39,786 bases of DNA from Oscillospiraceae bacterium (GTDB lineage Bacteria > Bacillota > Clostridia > Oscillospirales > CAG-382), in the NCBI GenBank assembly GCA_022508745.1, contig JAFLUP010000018.1, positions 1 through 39,786 of the forward strand, written 5' to 3'. Of this stretch, positions 15,847 through 23,520 are shown in pieces (the first letter of the stretch is position 1; each line of letters starts with the position of its first letter). The position numbers were made by a program, and so were the translations under genes. Below the pieces are notes generated by a model. It saw only the letters and a list, made by a program, of their open reading frames with translations. It was not told the origin of the DNA and ran no database searches.

Positions 15847-17142
15847 ATGGGAAAAGAACAAAATGCAAATCAACTGTTCCCACCGATAGAACCGCAGGAC
15901 GACGTCATTTCGATAGAGGACGATACGGATTCTCTTCCGCCGAAGAAGCGAAAGTTCGGACGATGGATCCAAATTGTACTGATCTGTCTCTTTGTTTCCA
16001 CCATTTTGCTGGCCGTTTTTCTGTTTTTGAGTACCCTGCGGCGCGATGACGGCGCTCCCGACGCGTCTTCTGTTCCCGTTCAAAGCGAGGAAACGTCGGA
16101 GCAGAGCGAACAAACCGAGGAAGTATCCGAGGAGACGTCGGAGGAGGTAACTTCCGAAGTCAGCGAACCGCAGGCGGAGGACGATTCCCACGGCTGGATC
16201 ATCAACTCGATGGGATACACCTATCTGTATCACGGCGTCGGCGTAGAGCAGTTCAATTACAGCGCTGCCACGTTGGAACGCTACCTCGAGAGCATCCGCT
16301 CCCTTGCGGCAATGGTGCCGGAGGGAACCTCCGTTTACTGTATGCCGGTTCCCACCCGCATCGGGTTCTTATACGCGGAGATCGACGACGAGGTCAAGCG
16401 CGAGGATGATTTCTTCAATTCCTGGCAGGAGACATTCCTGAACACGGTAGAGGACAATCTGCGCCCGCAGGTCTCTGTCGTCAATCTGTACGAATCCTTT
16501 TCAGAGGCATATCAAGCGGGGGAAGAGCTCTTTTTCCGGACAGACAAGAACTGGACGTCGGACGCCGCTTATCTGGCATATCAGCGCTATTGTTATGCCA
16601 GCGGCATCTTGCCGGCAGCCCTTTCCGATTATGATGAAAAGCGCATAGAAGGCTTTCTCGGCTCCTTTTATCTGGCAACCGGCGCGGAACAGCTGCGCAA
16701 CCATGCCGACCTGTTCCGCTACTATCAAAACGAGCATACCGTCGCCAGCAAGGTGATCCTTTACAGCGGCGGATCGGTCTATAAGAGCTATTGCCTTGCC
16801 GGAAACGCGGTGTCAGGCGTTTCCTCGGCATATTCCGTCTATCTCGGTACGGAAGGAGCGCGTTTTCAGATCGAATCCCCCTGCACGACCGGGAGAAAGC
16901 TGCTGGTAGTGGGCGACGGGAGCGCCGCCGCCATGCTTCCGTTTTTGATCGAGAATTATTCGGAGATTCAATATGTCAATGTCGTGTCCTACAGGGACGA
17001 CTTTTCCGATCTGTTTTCGTCGAACACCTTCCATGACGTGCTCTTTGTTTCCTATGTGACCAATACCGTGAAAGGAGAATACCCGCAGCATCTGGCGGCA
17101 ATGGCGGGGATCTTGCAGGAGGATGAACAAACAAACGGTTAG
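15847..17142 (+). CDS. DHHW-family (SGNH-like) membrane-anchored protein with altered catalytic motifs
   Basis: The 431-residue protein has a cytoplasmic head, one membrane helix (about 41-63) and a Ser/Glu-rich linker (about 70-113). An extracytoplasmic domain follows that resembles the DHHW family, relatives of the AlgJ/AlgX SGNH acyltransferase fold. The family signature region reads FFRTDKNWTSDAAYLAY (229-245), where I would expect RTDHHWT, so both histidines are replaced. The other catalytic block reads LLVVGDGSAAAMLPFLIENYSEI, where family members usually have a K-D-S-Y-type sequence, so the serine position is Gly or shifted. GFLGSFYLATG matches the family's FLGSLYSKAG segment. The ATG at 15847 follows AAAGGAAAAGG. 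A binding or structural role at the envelope is possible. Its 3' end overlaps the next gene. Confidence 0.7.
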   Translation: MGKEQNANQLFPPIEPQDDVISIEDDTDSLPPKKRKFGRWIQIVLICLFVSTILLAVFLFLSTLRRDDGAPDASSVPVQSEETSEQSEQTEEVSEETSEEVTSEVSEPQAEDDSHGWIINSMGYTYLYHGVGVEQFNYSAATLERYLESIRSLAAMVPEGTSVYCMPVPTRIGFLYAEIDDEVKREDDFFNSWQETFLNTVEDNLRPQVSVVNLYESFSEAYQAGEELFFRTDKNWTSDAAYLAYQRYCYASGILPAALSDYDEKRIEGFLGSFYLATGAEQLRNHADLFRYYQNEHTVASKVILYSGGSVYKSYCLAGNAVSGVSSAYSVYLGTEGARFQIESPCTTGRKLLVVGDGSAAAMLPFLIENYSEIQYVNVVSYRDDFSDLFSSNTFHDVLFVSYVTNTVKGEYPQHLAAMAGILQEDEQTNG

Positions 17143-17917
17143 CGGATTTGTATCCGTAAAAAGTATCTTAACGGCCGGGAGCAGGGAAGTCTATCGTCTG
17201 TTTCTGGAAAAAGAACGGTACGAGATGGTTTCCCGTTCCGGCTTCCACGCCGCGGAAAAACGGCAGTATGAATGGCTGCACGCTGCCGGTATCCCGGTGG
17301 AGTACATGGAAAAGGACGCGTTTTCCGCGTTGGTCGGCAGCGCCACTGCCGGCGGCATCGCGGCGGAGGTAGGCGAGCGGCGGTTTGCCCCGTTGGAAAC
17401 CGTCCTGCAAAAAAAGAACGGGTATTTCACCGTTCTGGATGGGATCGAGGATCCTTTCAATTTCGGGTACGCACTGCGCGCACTGTATGCCGCCGGTGTA
17501 GACGGCGTGATCCTGCCGGAGCGCAACTTCTTCACGGCGACGGAAGCGGTGGTTCGCTCGTCCGCAGGCGCATCGGAGCTGCTTTCCTGCTGTACCGTGT
17601 CGGATCTGCGGGAAGCCTGCCAAAAGATGAAAGAACAAGACATTTTTCTGGTTGCTACCGCCAAAACGGAGCGCGCCAGAGATCTTTACCGTTCCTCCTT
17701 CCGCAGACCGCTCTGCGTAGTTTACGGCGGGGAGAAGCGAGGGATCTCCGCCGGTGTTATGGAGCTGTGTGACGCCGTTGTCAAGATCAAATATCCCCGC
17801 GCCTGTCATTACTCACTCCCGGCGTGCGGCGCCATCTCCATCATTTCTTTTGAGATCGGGCGGCGGCTGGAGAGCTCCGGCAGACATCACGGAGCAGCTC
17901 ATTCATCCGGTATATAG
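17123..17917 (+). CDS. TrmH/SpoU-family RNA 2'-O-methyltransferase
   Basis: This is a SPOUT-class (alpha/beta knot) methyltransferase of 264 residues. The motifs are TVLDGIEDPFNFGYALRALYAAGVDGVILP (motif 1, usually DgvqDPgNlGtiiRtA), VYGGEKRGIS (motif 2) and KIKYPRACHYSLPACGAISIISFEIGRR (motif 3). The N-terminal 80 residues form the usual small RNA-binding domain. The target, rRNA or tRNA, cannot be told. Motif 1 has Phe-Asn-Phe-Gly instead of Gly-Asn-Leu-Gly, which is a little unusual. The ATG at 17123 directly abuts AGGAGG, a very short spacing. The gene overlaps the DHHW gene by 20 bp, and its last 15 bp overlap the yunB end on the other strand. Confidence 0.85.
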   Translation: MNKQTVSGFVSVKSILTAGSREVYRLFLEKERYEMVSRSGFHAAEKRQYEWLHAAGIPVEYMEKDAFSALVGSATAGGIAAEVGERRFAPLETVLQKKNGYFTVLDGIEDPFNFGYALRALYAAGVDGVILPERNFFTATEAVVRSSAGASELLSCCTVSDLREACQKMKEQDIFLVATAKTERARDLYRSSFRRPLCVVYGGEKRGISAGVMELCDAVVKIKYPRACHYSLPACGAISIISFEIGRRLESSGRHHGAAHSSGI

Positions 17918-18514
17918 GATCGGGACATCGCCTACGATCAGGGTTTCAGCGATCAAAAGATCAAAGGAGAGGGTATCCATGCAGGATTCCAGCGGCGCGA
18001 GGTAGTTGACCGTCACGCTGAAATGCAGGAAAACGCGGTGGAGCGTCTGGTTGATCCCGGCACTGTCAAGGGTACTTTTCAGTTCATTCGCGACATTTCC
18101 CGTGGAGACGGGACGGACATGGATCAGCGGCCCTCTACCGGAAAGCAATGCCGTGGAAGTCAGGTTTCCCAACGGGATACCAAAAGTATCGTTCCGGTAA
18201 TCCCGCAGTTCCGCAAGCAAACGCACGGTCAGTTCGGAAGCAAGCAGGGTCAATTCGTTGGAATGGATCCGGACGGCTGTAACGCGCCCGGACGCGTCCC
18301 TTTCCACGGTGACATATTCTTCCGCTCTGTCGCGTATCTCTTGATAGAGCGCGTTTTGCAGCGTCAGAGACAGCATGGCGTTGCCGGCGGTTTGCGCAAA
18401 TGCCTTCATCGCTTGCTCCAACCGTTTGGAAAACACGGCACAGCCGTAAAGCAGCAGTGCCGCCGTCAAAAACAGCAAAAACAAACATCTGTATTTTTTC
18501 CGTATTCTTTTCAT
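17903..18514 (-). CDS. yunB: Sporulation protein YunB
   Basis: The 203-residue protein (ATG at 18514, MKRIRKKYRCLFLLF) has one N-terminal membrane helix (about 8-27). The body matches my recollection of YunB, a mother-cell sporulation protein: FGIPLGNLTSTALLSGRGPLIHVRPVSTGNVANELKSTLDSAGINQTLHRVFLHFSVTV. The longer track start at 18592 adds 26 residues and would place the start upstream of the promoter described here, so I reject it. A sigma-E-like promoter lies at 18553-18581, consistent with sigma-E control of yunB in Bacillus. It is transcribed towards the TrmH gene, with the two coding ends overlapping by 15 bp. The molecular function is not established. Confidence 0.88.
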   Translation of the reverse strand: MKRIRKKYRCLFLLFLTAALLLYGCAVFSKRLEQAMKAFAQTAGNAMLSLTLQNALYQEIRDRAEEYVTVERDASGRVTAVRIHSNELTLLASELTVRLLAELRDYRNDTFGIPLGNLTSTALLSGRGPLIHVRPVSTGNVANELKSTLDSAGINQTLHRVFLHFSVTVNYLAPLESCMDTLSFDLLIAETLIVGDVPILYTG

Positions 18515-18552
18515 AGCAGGCAGTTTTCTCCGTGTTTCAAATATCCTGCTTG

Positions 18553-18581
18553 ATTGTATGCCGCTGGCACAGCGGCTATGC
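18553..18581 (-). promoter_or_regulatory. Sigma-E-like sporulation promoter of yunB
   Basis: On the minus strand GCATAGC (18581-18575), exactly 14 nt, then CATACAAT (18560-18553). The Bacillus sigma-E consensus is about KMATATT-N14-CATACAMT, so the -10 matches 8 of 8 and the -35 matches 5 of 7 at the right spacing. Transcription would start about 32 nt upstream of the yunB ATG. The spacer contains the hairpin GCCGCTGgcaCAGCGGC. Confidence 0.7.
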
Positions 18582-18617
18582 GCTGCCTGCAAAACTCGAA
18601 ATAGGGGAGGTTATATC

Positions 18618-19856
18618 ATGTTTTGGAAGAAACTTGCAGCGGGACTGCTTGCCCTGTGTATGTTGTTCGTCCTCGTTTCCTGTGTGGATGACGCCAACAA
18701 CGGAACGAGCAGTAGCAGCATAGGCAGCGAAACGAGCAGCGGTACGGACAGCAGCACACCAGCGGAAACATCCTCCGTCTCCGATACGGAGAGCGTTTCC
18801 CGGGAAGAAAGCGCCGAACCCGCCGGAGAGGGCATCCTCGCCGTTCACTATCTGGATGTAGGGCAGGGGGATTCCGTTTTTCTGGAGCTTCCCAACGGGC
18901 AATGTATGCTCATCGACGCATCGGAAGCCATTTACAGCGGAAGGATCATCGAAACCATCCGTGCCCTTTCGTACGACCGCATTGATTATGTGATCGCCAC
19001 GCATCCCCACGCCGATCACATTGGAGGCATGGAGGACGTCCTGAAGGCGTTCACTGTCGGCTGTATCTATCTGCCGGATGTCAGCGCTTCCACGGCAACG
19101 TACATCGGCATGGCGGAGACCATTATAGAACTCGACATCGAAGCAAAAATCGCGGAGACAGGCGTCACGGTGCTTTCGGAAGGGGATCTGCAGGCTTCTT
19201 TCCTTGCACCAAGTACCATCGATCCTTCCGACCAGAATCGCAACTCCGCCGTACTATACCTTACCTACGGCAGCACCCGTTTCCTGTTCATGGGGGACGC
19301 GGACACAAAGGTGGAAAATTCCATCACCGGAAGCATTGATTGCGACGTGCTGAAAGTCGGGCACCACGGCAGCCGCACGGCGTCCGAGAGCGATTTCCTG
19401 CAACGGTGTTCCCCGACCTACGCGGTGATCTCCTGCGGGGAGGGCAACTCCTACGGGCACCCGCATGAGGAAGCGGTGAACCGGCTGGAGGCCTGCGGCG
19501 CAGAGATCCTTCGCACAGACCTTTCCGGCAATATCACCATCCGCTCTGACGGAAGCGGCTTAACCGTGGAGCTTGGCGGACAGGTACAGGAAAAGGATCC
19601 GACAGAGAATCCGCCAGAGAACCCCGATACAACGGAAAGTTCTGTCGAAAGCAGCGATGAGACCTCCTCCGAGAATACGGAATCACCGAAATGGATCCTG
19701 AATACATCGACCCATAAGATCCATCGCCCGGATTGCAGACATGTGGACACGATCGCAGAACACAACCGCATGGAATCCGATCAAACCATTGCAGAACTTT
19801 TGCAGGAGGGATATACCGCCTGCGGGACCTGCAAGCCATCGGACGGTACGGAATAA
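18618..19856 (+). CDS. Metallo-beta-lactamase-fold lipoprotein (ComEC C-terminal-like hydrolase)
   Basis: The 412-residue protein has a lipoprotein signal ending in the lipobox LVSC (Cys about 22). A Ser/Thr/Glu-rich spacer runs to about residue 70. The MBL domain resembles the C-terminal domain of ComEC/Rec2: AVHYLDVGQGDSVFLELPNGQCMLID, then the metal site THPHADHIGG (about 128-137), DQNRNSAVLYLTYGSTRFLFMGDAD and KVGHHGSRTASESDFL. After a second acidic/Ser linker, the C-terminal module STHKIHRPDCRHVDTI...YTACGTCKP is a His/Cys Ada-like metal-binding domain often fused to such secreted proteins. It is probably a surface nuclease or phosphodiesterase. The ATG at 18618 follows GGGGAGG; the track start at 18558 is rejected. 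It heads an operon with vanZ-like and DUF3006 genes. Confidence 0.88.
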   Translation: MFWKKLAAGLLALCMLFVLVSCVDDANNGTSSSSIGSETSSGTDSSTPAETSSVSDTESVSREESAEPAGEGILAVHYLDVGQGDSVFLELPNGQCMLIDASEAIYSGRIIETIRALSYDRIDYVIATHPHADHIGGMEDVLKAFTVGCIYLPDVSASTATYIGMAETIIELDIEAKIAETGVTVLSEGDLQASFLAPSTIDPSDQNRNSAVLYLTYGSTRFLFMGDADTKVENSITGSIDCDVLKVGHHGSRTASESDFLQRCSPTYAVISCGEGNSYGHPHEEAVNRLEACGAEILRTDLSGNITIRSDGSGLTVELGGQVQEKDPTENPPENPDTTESSVESSDETSSENTESPKWILNTSTHKIHRPDCRHVDTIAEHNRMESDQTIAELLQEGYTACGTCKPSDGTE

Positions 19857-20570
19857 ATGGAAAAAAAGTACCATTATCTCAGCCTTCCTTTTTACCTGAT
19901 TGGAACGCTGTGCGCCGCGGCATATCTGTTTGCGGAGTTCTATCCGGGGGTTATGCTGATGCCCGTCAACCGCATCCTGCTGCTGTGTCTGTGTTGCATC
20001 GGCGTCTATATCGGCAGCCGTATACTTTGTAAAGCGCCGACCGTCGACAAACAGAAGGTCATGAAGAGAACCTTCCTGTTTTTCTTCGCCGCCTATCTGC
20101 TGTTGGTGCTGACCTTCACGCTGTTTGATCCTGCATTCGGCAGGAATCAGAAAGTACGGTTTGTTTTTTCGGACCGCGCACTGCTGAAAAACTCTTTGGA
20201 GAACGAGTTCAATATCGTCCCCTTCAGAACGATCTCCCTATATGTCTCGGCGTTGTTTACCCATCATGTCAGCCTCCCGGTCATTCTGACCAATTTGCTT
20301 GGAAACTTCGTCGCCTTCATGCCGTTGGGACTCTTTCTGCCGATGTTTGTCCGCAAATGCCGTCACTTTGCGGTTTTCCTGCTCACGACGTCCTTGACCG
20401 TTCTGTGTGTCGAGACGCTGCAATTCCTGTTTATCGTCGGTTTTTGTGACATCGACGATCTGATCCTGAATGTTTTCGGCGCGTGTGTTGCGTTTTTGAT
20501 TTTACGGATCCAACCGGTGCGCCGGTTGGTAAACAAATTTTGTTTGGAAGAAAGGAAGGATGAACCATGA
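19857..20570 (+). CDS. VanZ-like membrane protein
   Basis: The 237-residue polytopic protein has about six membrane helices. It carries the VanZ pattern: NEFNIVPFRTI before a helix, TNLLGNFVAFMPLGLFLPM, VETLQFLFIVGFCDIDDLILNVFGACVAFLIL. VanZ-like proteins confer low-level teicoplanin resistance in enterococcal clusters, but most chromosomal family members have no known role, and nothing here indicates a resistance cassette. The ATG follows the MBL gene stop with no gap, so translation is probably coupled. The 3' end shares ATGA with the DUF3006 gene. Confidence 0.88.
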   Translation: MEKKYHYLSLPFYLIGTLCAAAYLFAEFYPGVMLMPVNRILLLCLCCIGVYIGSRILCKAPTVDKQKVMKRTFLFFFAAYLLLVLTFTLFDPAFGRNQKVRFVFSDRALLKNSLENEFNIVPFRTISLYVSALFTHHVSLPVILTNLLGNFVAFMPLGLFLPMFVRKCRHFAVFLLTTSLTVLCVETLQFLFIVGFCDIDDLILNVFGACVAFLILRIQPVRRLVNKFCLEERKDEP

Positions 20571-20782
20571 AACTGACCATTGATCGCATCGAAGGAGAAT
20601 GGGCGGTCTGCGAATATGAGAAAGGGAAGACCGTCAATCTCCCGGCAGCGCTTCTCCCGGCGGACGCAAAGGAAGGGGATGTGCTGCGCCTGACCGTGGA
20701 CCGCGAGACGACAGAGGACCGGAAGGCTTACGCAGAGGACCTTCGGAACCGACTGTTCCACCGGAACAAGGGCGAGGGCTGA
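20567..20782 (+). CDS. DUF3006 domain protein
   Basis: The 71-residue protein MKLTIDRIEGEWAVCEYEKGKTVNLPAALLPADAKEGDVLRLTVDRETTEDRKAYAEDLRNRLF fits the small DUF3006 family: DRIEGxxAVCE, LPxxAKEGDVL, then a basic/acidic helix. Members are often encoded next to ComEC-like metallo-beta-lactamase hydrolases, as here two genes upstream. The start overlaps the VanZ stop as ATGA, with GAAAGGA upstream. The function is unknown. It is the last gene before the strong terminator at 20807. Confidence 0.85.
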   Translation: MKLTIDRIEGEWAVCEYEKGKTVNLPAALLPADAKEGDVLRLTVDRETTEDRKAYAEDLRNRLFHRNKGEG

Positions 20783-20806
20783 AAAACCGAATTTGTATAA
20801 TTTGTC

Positions 20807-20843
20807 AAAAAACCCACGGGCGCTGCTTCGTCCGTGGGTTTTT
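20807..20843 (+). terminator. Strong rho-independent terminator after DUF3006 gene
   Basis: AAAAACCCACGG pairs perfectly with CCGTGGGTTTTT (20832-20843) around a short loop, giving a 12-bp stem with a T-run. The A-run on the left means it could also work on the opposite strand. Confidence 0.92.
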
Positions 20844-21036
20844 GTCGAGCGACGGGGAAACGACAGTTTTCGCCGCGGGCAACTTGCACAAACAATATCT
20901 TGAACCCCCATCTCGAAAGGGCACAACATCCTGTCCTTTTTGCGTTCGGTTTCATAAGTTTACATAATTAGGTTCACATAATTCATCCAAATAATCTATC
21001 ACTTTTTACGAAAATGCGTAAATTCTCGATTTCCTA
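20844..21036. other. Intergenic region upstream of proC
   Basis: With the flanking terminator and promoter this makes a gap of about 330 bp without a gene. I see no convincing coding sequence; the minus-strand ORFs through it lack a good ribosome binding site and recognisable content. It becomes AT-rich from about 20950. Two direct copies of ACATAATT (20962-20969 and 20976-20983, 14-bp period) lie 54-75 bp upstream of the proC -35 and could be a regulator site. Confidence 0.4.
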
Positions 21037-21065
21037 TTGAATTTTGTGCCAAAAAGAGGTATGAT
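21037..21065 (+). promoter_or_regulatory. Sigma-A type promoter for proC
   Basis: TTGAAT (21037-21042), 17 nt and TATGAT (21060-21065) lie about 50 bp upstream of the proC ATG. The match to consensus is good but not perfect. Confidence 0.65.
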
Positions 21066-21115
21066 AGAGATACTTTCGATTCCATTGACAAAGAGCAAAG
21101 GAAGGGGTGACTTCG

Positions 21116-21955
21116 ATGGGCAAATGGGAAAGCAACGGAGGCAGATGTGCGTTTATCGGCGGCGGCAATATGGGCGGCGCGATCATCCGCGGTTTGATCT
21201 CCTGCGGCTCTCTTGCGCCAGACCGAATCACGGTCTGCTGTAAGCATCCGGACAAGTATCCTGCGTTCCGCGCATTGGGCGTGCAGACGGCGGATACCAT
21301 TGCCGAAGCCATCGAAGGAGCTGATTTCCTGTTTCTCTGCGTCAAGCCGGGAACCGTTCGGGAGGTCGTTGAGCAATGCGTGCGTTCTCCCGGATACCGT
21401 GCGGAGATGGTCTTTCTTTCCGTCGCCGCTTCCGTGCCGATCTCGCTGATCTGCGAAGCTGCCGGTGGGGAAGTCCCTGTGATCCGCACCATGCCCAGCA
21501 CCCCTATTACCGTGGGGGAAGGCACGATCGCCCTTTGTCAGAACCAATGCGTTCCCAAATGGGCGTTTGAGACGGTCTGTCGGCTGTTCTCGTCTATCGC
21601 GACCGTCTCCGTTCTGGAGGAATCCCAGCTCAATGCCATCATCTCCGTCAATGGCTCTTCGCCTGCATACGTGTACCTGTTTCTCAAGGCGATGCTGGAC
21701 GGCGCTGCGGAGCAGGGGATCTCCGAGGAGCAAGCGCTTCCGCTGTTGCTGCGCACCGTGATCGGCGCCGCAAAGATGGTGGAGCAGGCGGATTGCTCTA
21801 TCGAGGAGCTGATTCGTCGGGTATGTTCGCCCAACGGGACTACCCTTGCCGCCATGAAGGTGTTTGAAGAAGCCGATTTTGTCGGCATCGTTTCCCGCGC
21901 GATGGACGCGTGCACTAAGCGCGCCGATGAGATTTCGGCGTCGCTGCAGGCATAA
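21116..21955 (+). CDS. proC: Pyrroline-5-carboxylate reductase
   Basis: ProC reduces 1-pyrroline-5-carboxylate to proline with NAD(P)H. The Rossmann motif CAFIGGGNMGGAIIRGLI is at the N-terminus, with LFLCVKPGTVREV, VIRTMPSTPITVGEG and the late signature SVNGSSPAYVYLFLKAMLDGAAEQGIS. I choose the ATG at 21116 (MGKWESNGGRCAFIGGG) because GGAAGGGGTGA sits at proper spacing; the track's 21107 start is a GTG inside that ribosome binding site. The length of 279 residues is normal. It leads a unit running through a membrane protein, a XerC/D recombinase and a DUF624-like gene. Confidence 0.93.
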   Translation: MGKWESNGGRCAFIGGGNMGGAIIRGLISCGSLAPDRITVCCKHPDKYPAFRALGVQTADTIAEAIEGADFLFLCVKPGTVREVVEQCVRSPGYRAEMVFLSVAASVPISLICEAAGGEVPVIRTMPSTPITVGEGTIALCQNQCVPKWAFETVCRLFSSIATVSVLEESQLNAIISVNGSSPAYVYLFLKAMLDGAAEQGISEEQALPLLLRTVIGAAKMVEQADCSIEELIRRVCSPNGTTLAAMKVFEEADFVGIVSRAMDACTKRADEISASLQA

Positions 21956-21996
21956 CGGGAGGGACAAGCGGCATATGGTGTATCGAGGTGATCGTT

Positions 21997-22593
21997 GTGA
22001 CTCTTTCGAATACGCCTGTGCGCGCGCTCGTTCCGTATGTTGCGCCCGCGGCGCACAAGCGCCATCCCATTTCCGCATCCCGCGCGTTTCTGCGCAGGTT
22101 ATCCTGCGAAATGGACGCTCTTTTTGCCCGTCGGAAGCGGATGTACCTTTCCGCGTTGCTGCTTACGGTTTTCGGCCTGCTTGTCGGCAGTTATTTTGTG
22201 GCTCTGCGGCAGGTACAGGTAGAGCTGCTGTTCGTCGTTCGAGCGGCACAGATCCTGCTGCCCGTCGTCTTCTTCACCGGCGCCACCCTGTTCGGCGTGG
22301 CGTTGGCACCTGCAAGTTTGCTTGGCTTTTCCTTCCTGTTCGGGTGTGCGGCGGAGCAATTGCCGCTCTCTTCCGCGCAGGGGATCCTCTGTTTCGGTTT
22401 GCTGCTGGTGCTGTACCTGCTGGTACTGCTATTCACAGTAGAGGCATTTCTCACCTCCCGCCGTTCTTTTTCCGGCTGGAAAACACTGTTTGCCTGCAAA
22501 TCATTCCTCGCATTCTGTCTGCTGTTTCTTTTTTCTTATCTACTGGATCGAGCGGCGGAGTTTTTTCTTCTGTCGTTTTCGATGATCTCGTAA
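21997..22593 (+). CDS. Small polytopic membrane protein, possibly SpoIIM-like
   Basis: I do not recognise this 198-residue protein firmly. After a basic N-terminus (CEMDALFARRKRMYLSA) there are about five hydrophobic helices, followed by a short tail. The pattern RRKRMYLSALLLTVFGLLVGSYF, then a FFTGATLFGVALAPASLLGFSFLFG pair and an Ala/Glu helix, recalls stage II sporulation protein M. SpoIIM genes lie close to xerD in some Bacilli. The typical PHG-FE motif of SpoIIM-family proteins is absent, so the link is weak. I take the GTG at 21997, because GAGGTGATC just before it is complementary to the 16S rRNA 3' end; the track start at 21988 lies within that site. Confidence 0.6.
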   Translation: MTLSNTPVRALVPYVAPAAHKRHPISASRAFLRRLSCEMDALFARRKRMYLSALLLTVFGLLVGSYFVALRQVQVELLFVVRAAQILLPVVFFTGATLFGVALAPASLLGFSFLFGCAAEQLPLSSAQGILCFGLLLVLYLLVLLFTVEAFLTSRRSFSGWKTLFACKSFLAFCLLFLFSYLLDRAAEFFLLSFSMIS

Positions 22594-22605
22594 TATGGGA
22601 GTTTC

Positions 22606-23514
22606 ATGATGCTGAACGATTCCGGACAACTGGTCATACAATTGAATCGATATCTGGAATACCTGTCCAGCGTCAGGCATTCCCCGGTCAACACCATTCA
22701 GGCTTACCGCCGCGATCTGGAAAAATTCTTCGGTTTTGCCGACATCCGCGGGGTGGACAACTTCTCGGTCCTGACCGCCGAGGATGTGGAGCAGTATAAG
22801 CTGTATTTGGCATCCACCGGTCTTTCCGCCTCCTCCGTCAGCCGTTCGCTTTCGGCACTTCGTGGGATGTTCCAATACCTGATCGCCGTCGGGCAGATGC
22901 AGAGCAATCCTGCCAGAAGCGTACACAACGACAAAGCCACGAAGAAAGAACTGAACATCCTCACGTCCGCCGAGGTGGAAACGCTGCTGGCGCAGCCGGA
23001 CACAAGCGACGTCAAGGGGATGCGGGATAAAGCGATGCTGGAGCTGCTCTATGCCACCGGTATCAAGGTCTCCGAACTGATCGGTCTCGACCTTTCCGAT
23101 GTGAACCTCACGCTTTCCTTCGTCCGCTGCGGCGGCAAGGAGAACGAGCGGTTCATCCCGCTGTATCCGGTTGCGTTGCACGCGTTGGAGGTCTATCTGA
23201 CCCGTTCCAGAACCCTTCTGACGGCAGGCAGCAACGAAAAAGCACTGTTCGTCAATATCTCCGGCGAGCGAATGACCCGTCAGGGCTTCTGGAAAATCCT
23301 CAAGGGCTACGTGCAATCGGCGCATATCACAAAGGATATCACGCCGCATACCCTTCGCCATTCCTTTGCCACACATCTGTTGGAAAACGGCGCGGACATC
23401 CACGAGATCCAGGAGATTCTCGGGCACCGCGATCTGGCTTCTACGCAGAAGTATACGCAGTATTTGAAGAATAAGATGAAAAAAAGTTATATGAAGTTCC
23501 ACCCGAGGGCATAA
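22606..23514 (+). CDS. xerD: XerC/XerD-type tyrosine recombinase
   Basis: The 302-residue protein has the SAM-like N-terminal core-binding domain (LNRYLEYLSSVRHSPVNTIQAYRRDLEKF) and the catalytic domain. HTLRHSFATHLLENGADIHEIQEILGHRDLASTQKYTQYLKNK supplies HxxRH, the second His and the nucleophilic Tyr. The lysine is in CGGKENERFIPL. The first catalytic Arg, normally in ATGIRVSEL, reads ATGIKVSEL (Lys). XerD resolves chromosome dimers at dif; no dif-like site was found here. The XerD assignment over XerC is by overall resemblance. The start is ATG 22606 or 22609, after GGGAG. Confidence 0.85.
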   Translation: MMLNDSGQLVIQLNRYLEYLSSVRHSPVNTIQAYRRDLEKFFGFADIRGVDNFSVLTAEDVEQYKLYLASTGLSASSVSRSLSALRGMFQYLIAVGQMQSNPARSVHNDKATKKELNILTSAEVETLLAQPDTSDVKGMRDKAMLELLYATGIKVSELIGLDLSDVNLTLSFVRCGGKENERFIPLYPVALHALEVYLTRSRTLLTAGSNEKALFVNISGERMTRQGFWKILKGYVQSAHITKDITPHTLRHSFATHLLENGADIHEIQEILGHRDLASTQKYTQYLKNKMKKSYMKFHPRA

Positions 23515-23520
23515 CAATCC

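Noticed and set aside
19857-20570. Glycopeptide resistance cassette because of the VanZ-like gene
   Set aside because: There are no vanA/vanH/vanX or vanS/vanR genes; VanZ-like proteins are common in Firmicutes chromosomes.
20728-20955. 75-aa minus-strand ORF over the terminator region
   Set aside because: It runs through a perfect terminator hairpin, and no ribosome binding site or recognisable motif was seen.
22606-23514. Integrase of a mobile element
   Set aside because: There are no attachment repeats, phage or conjugation genes nearby; the sequence is XerC/D-like and sits among housekeeping genes.
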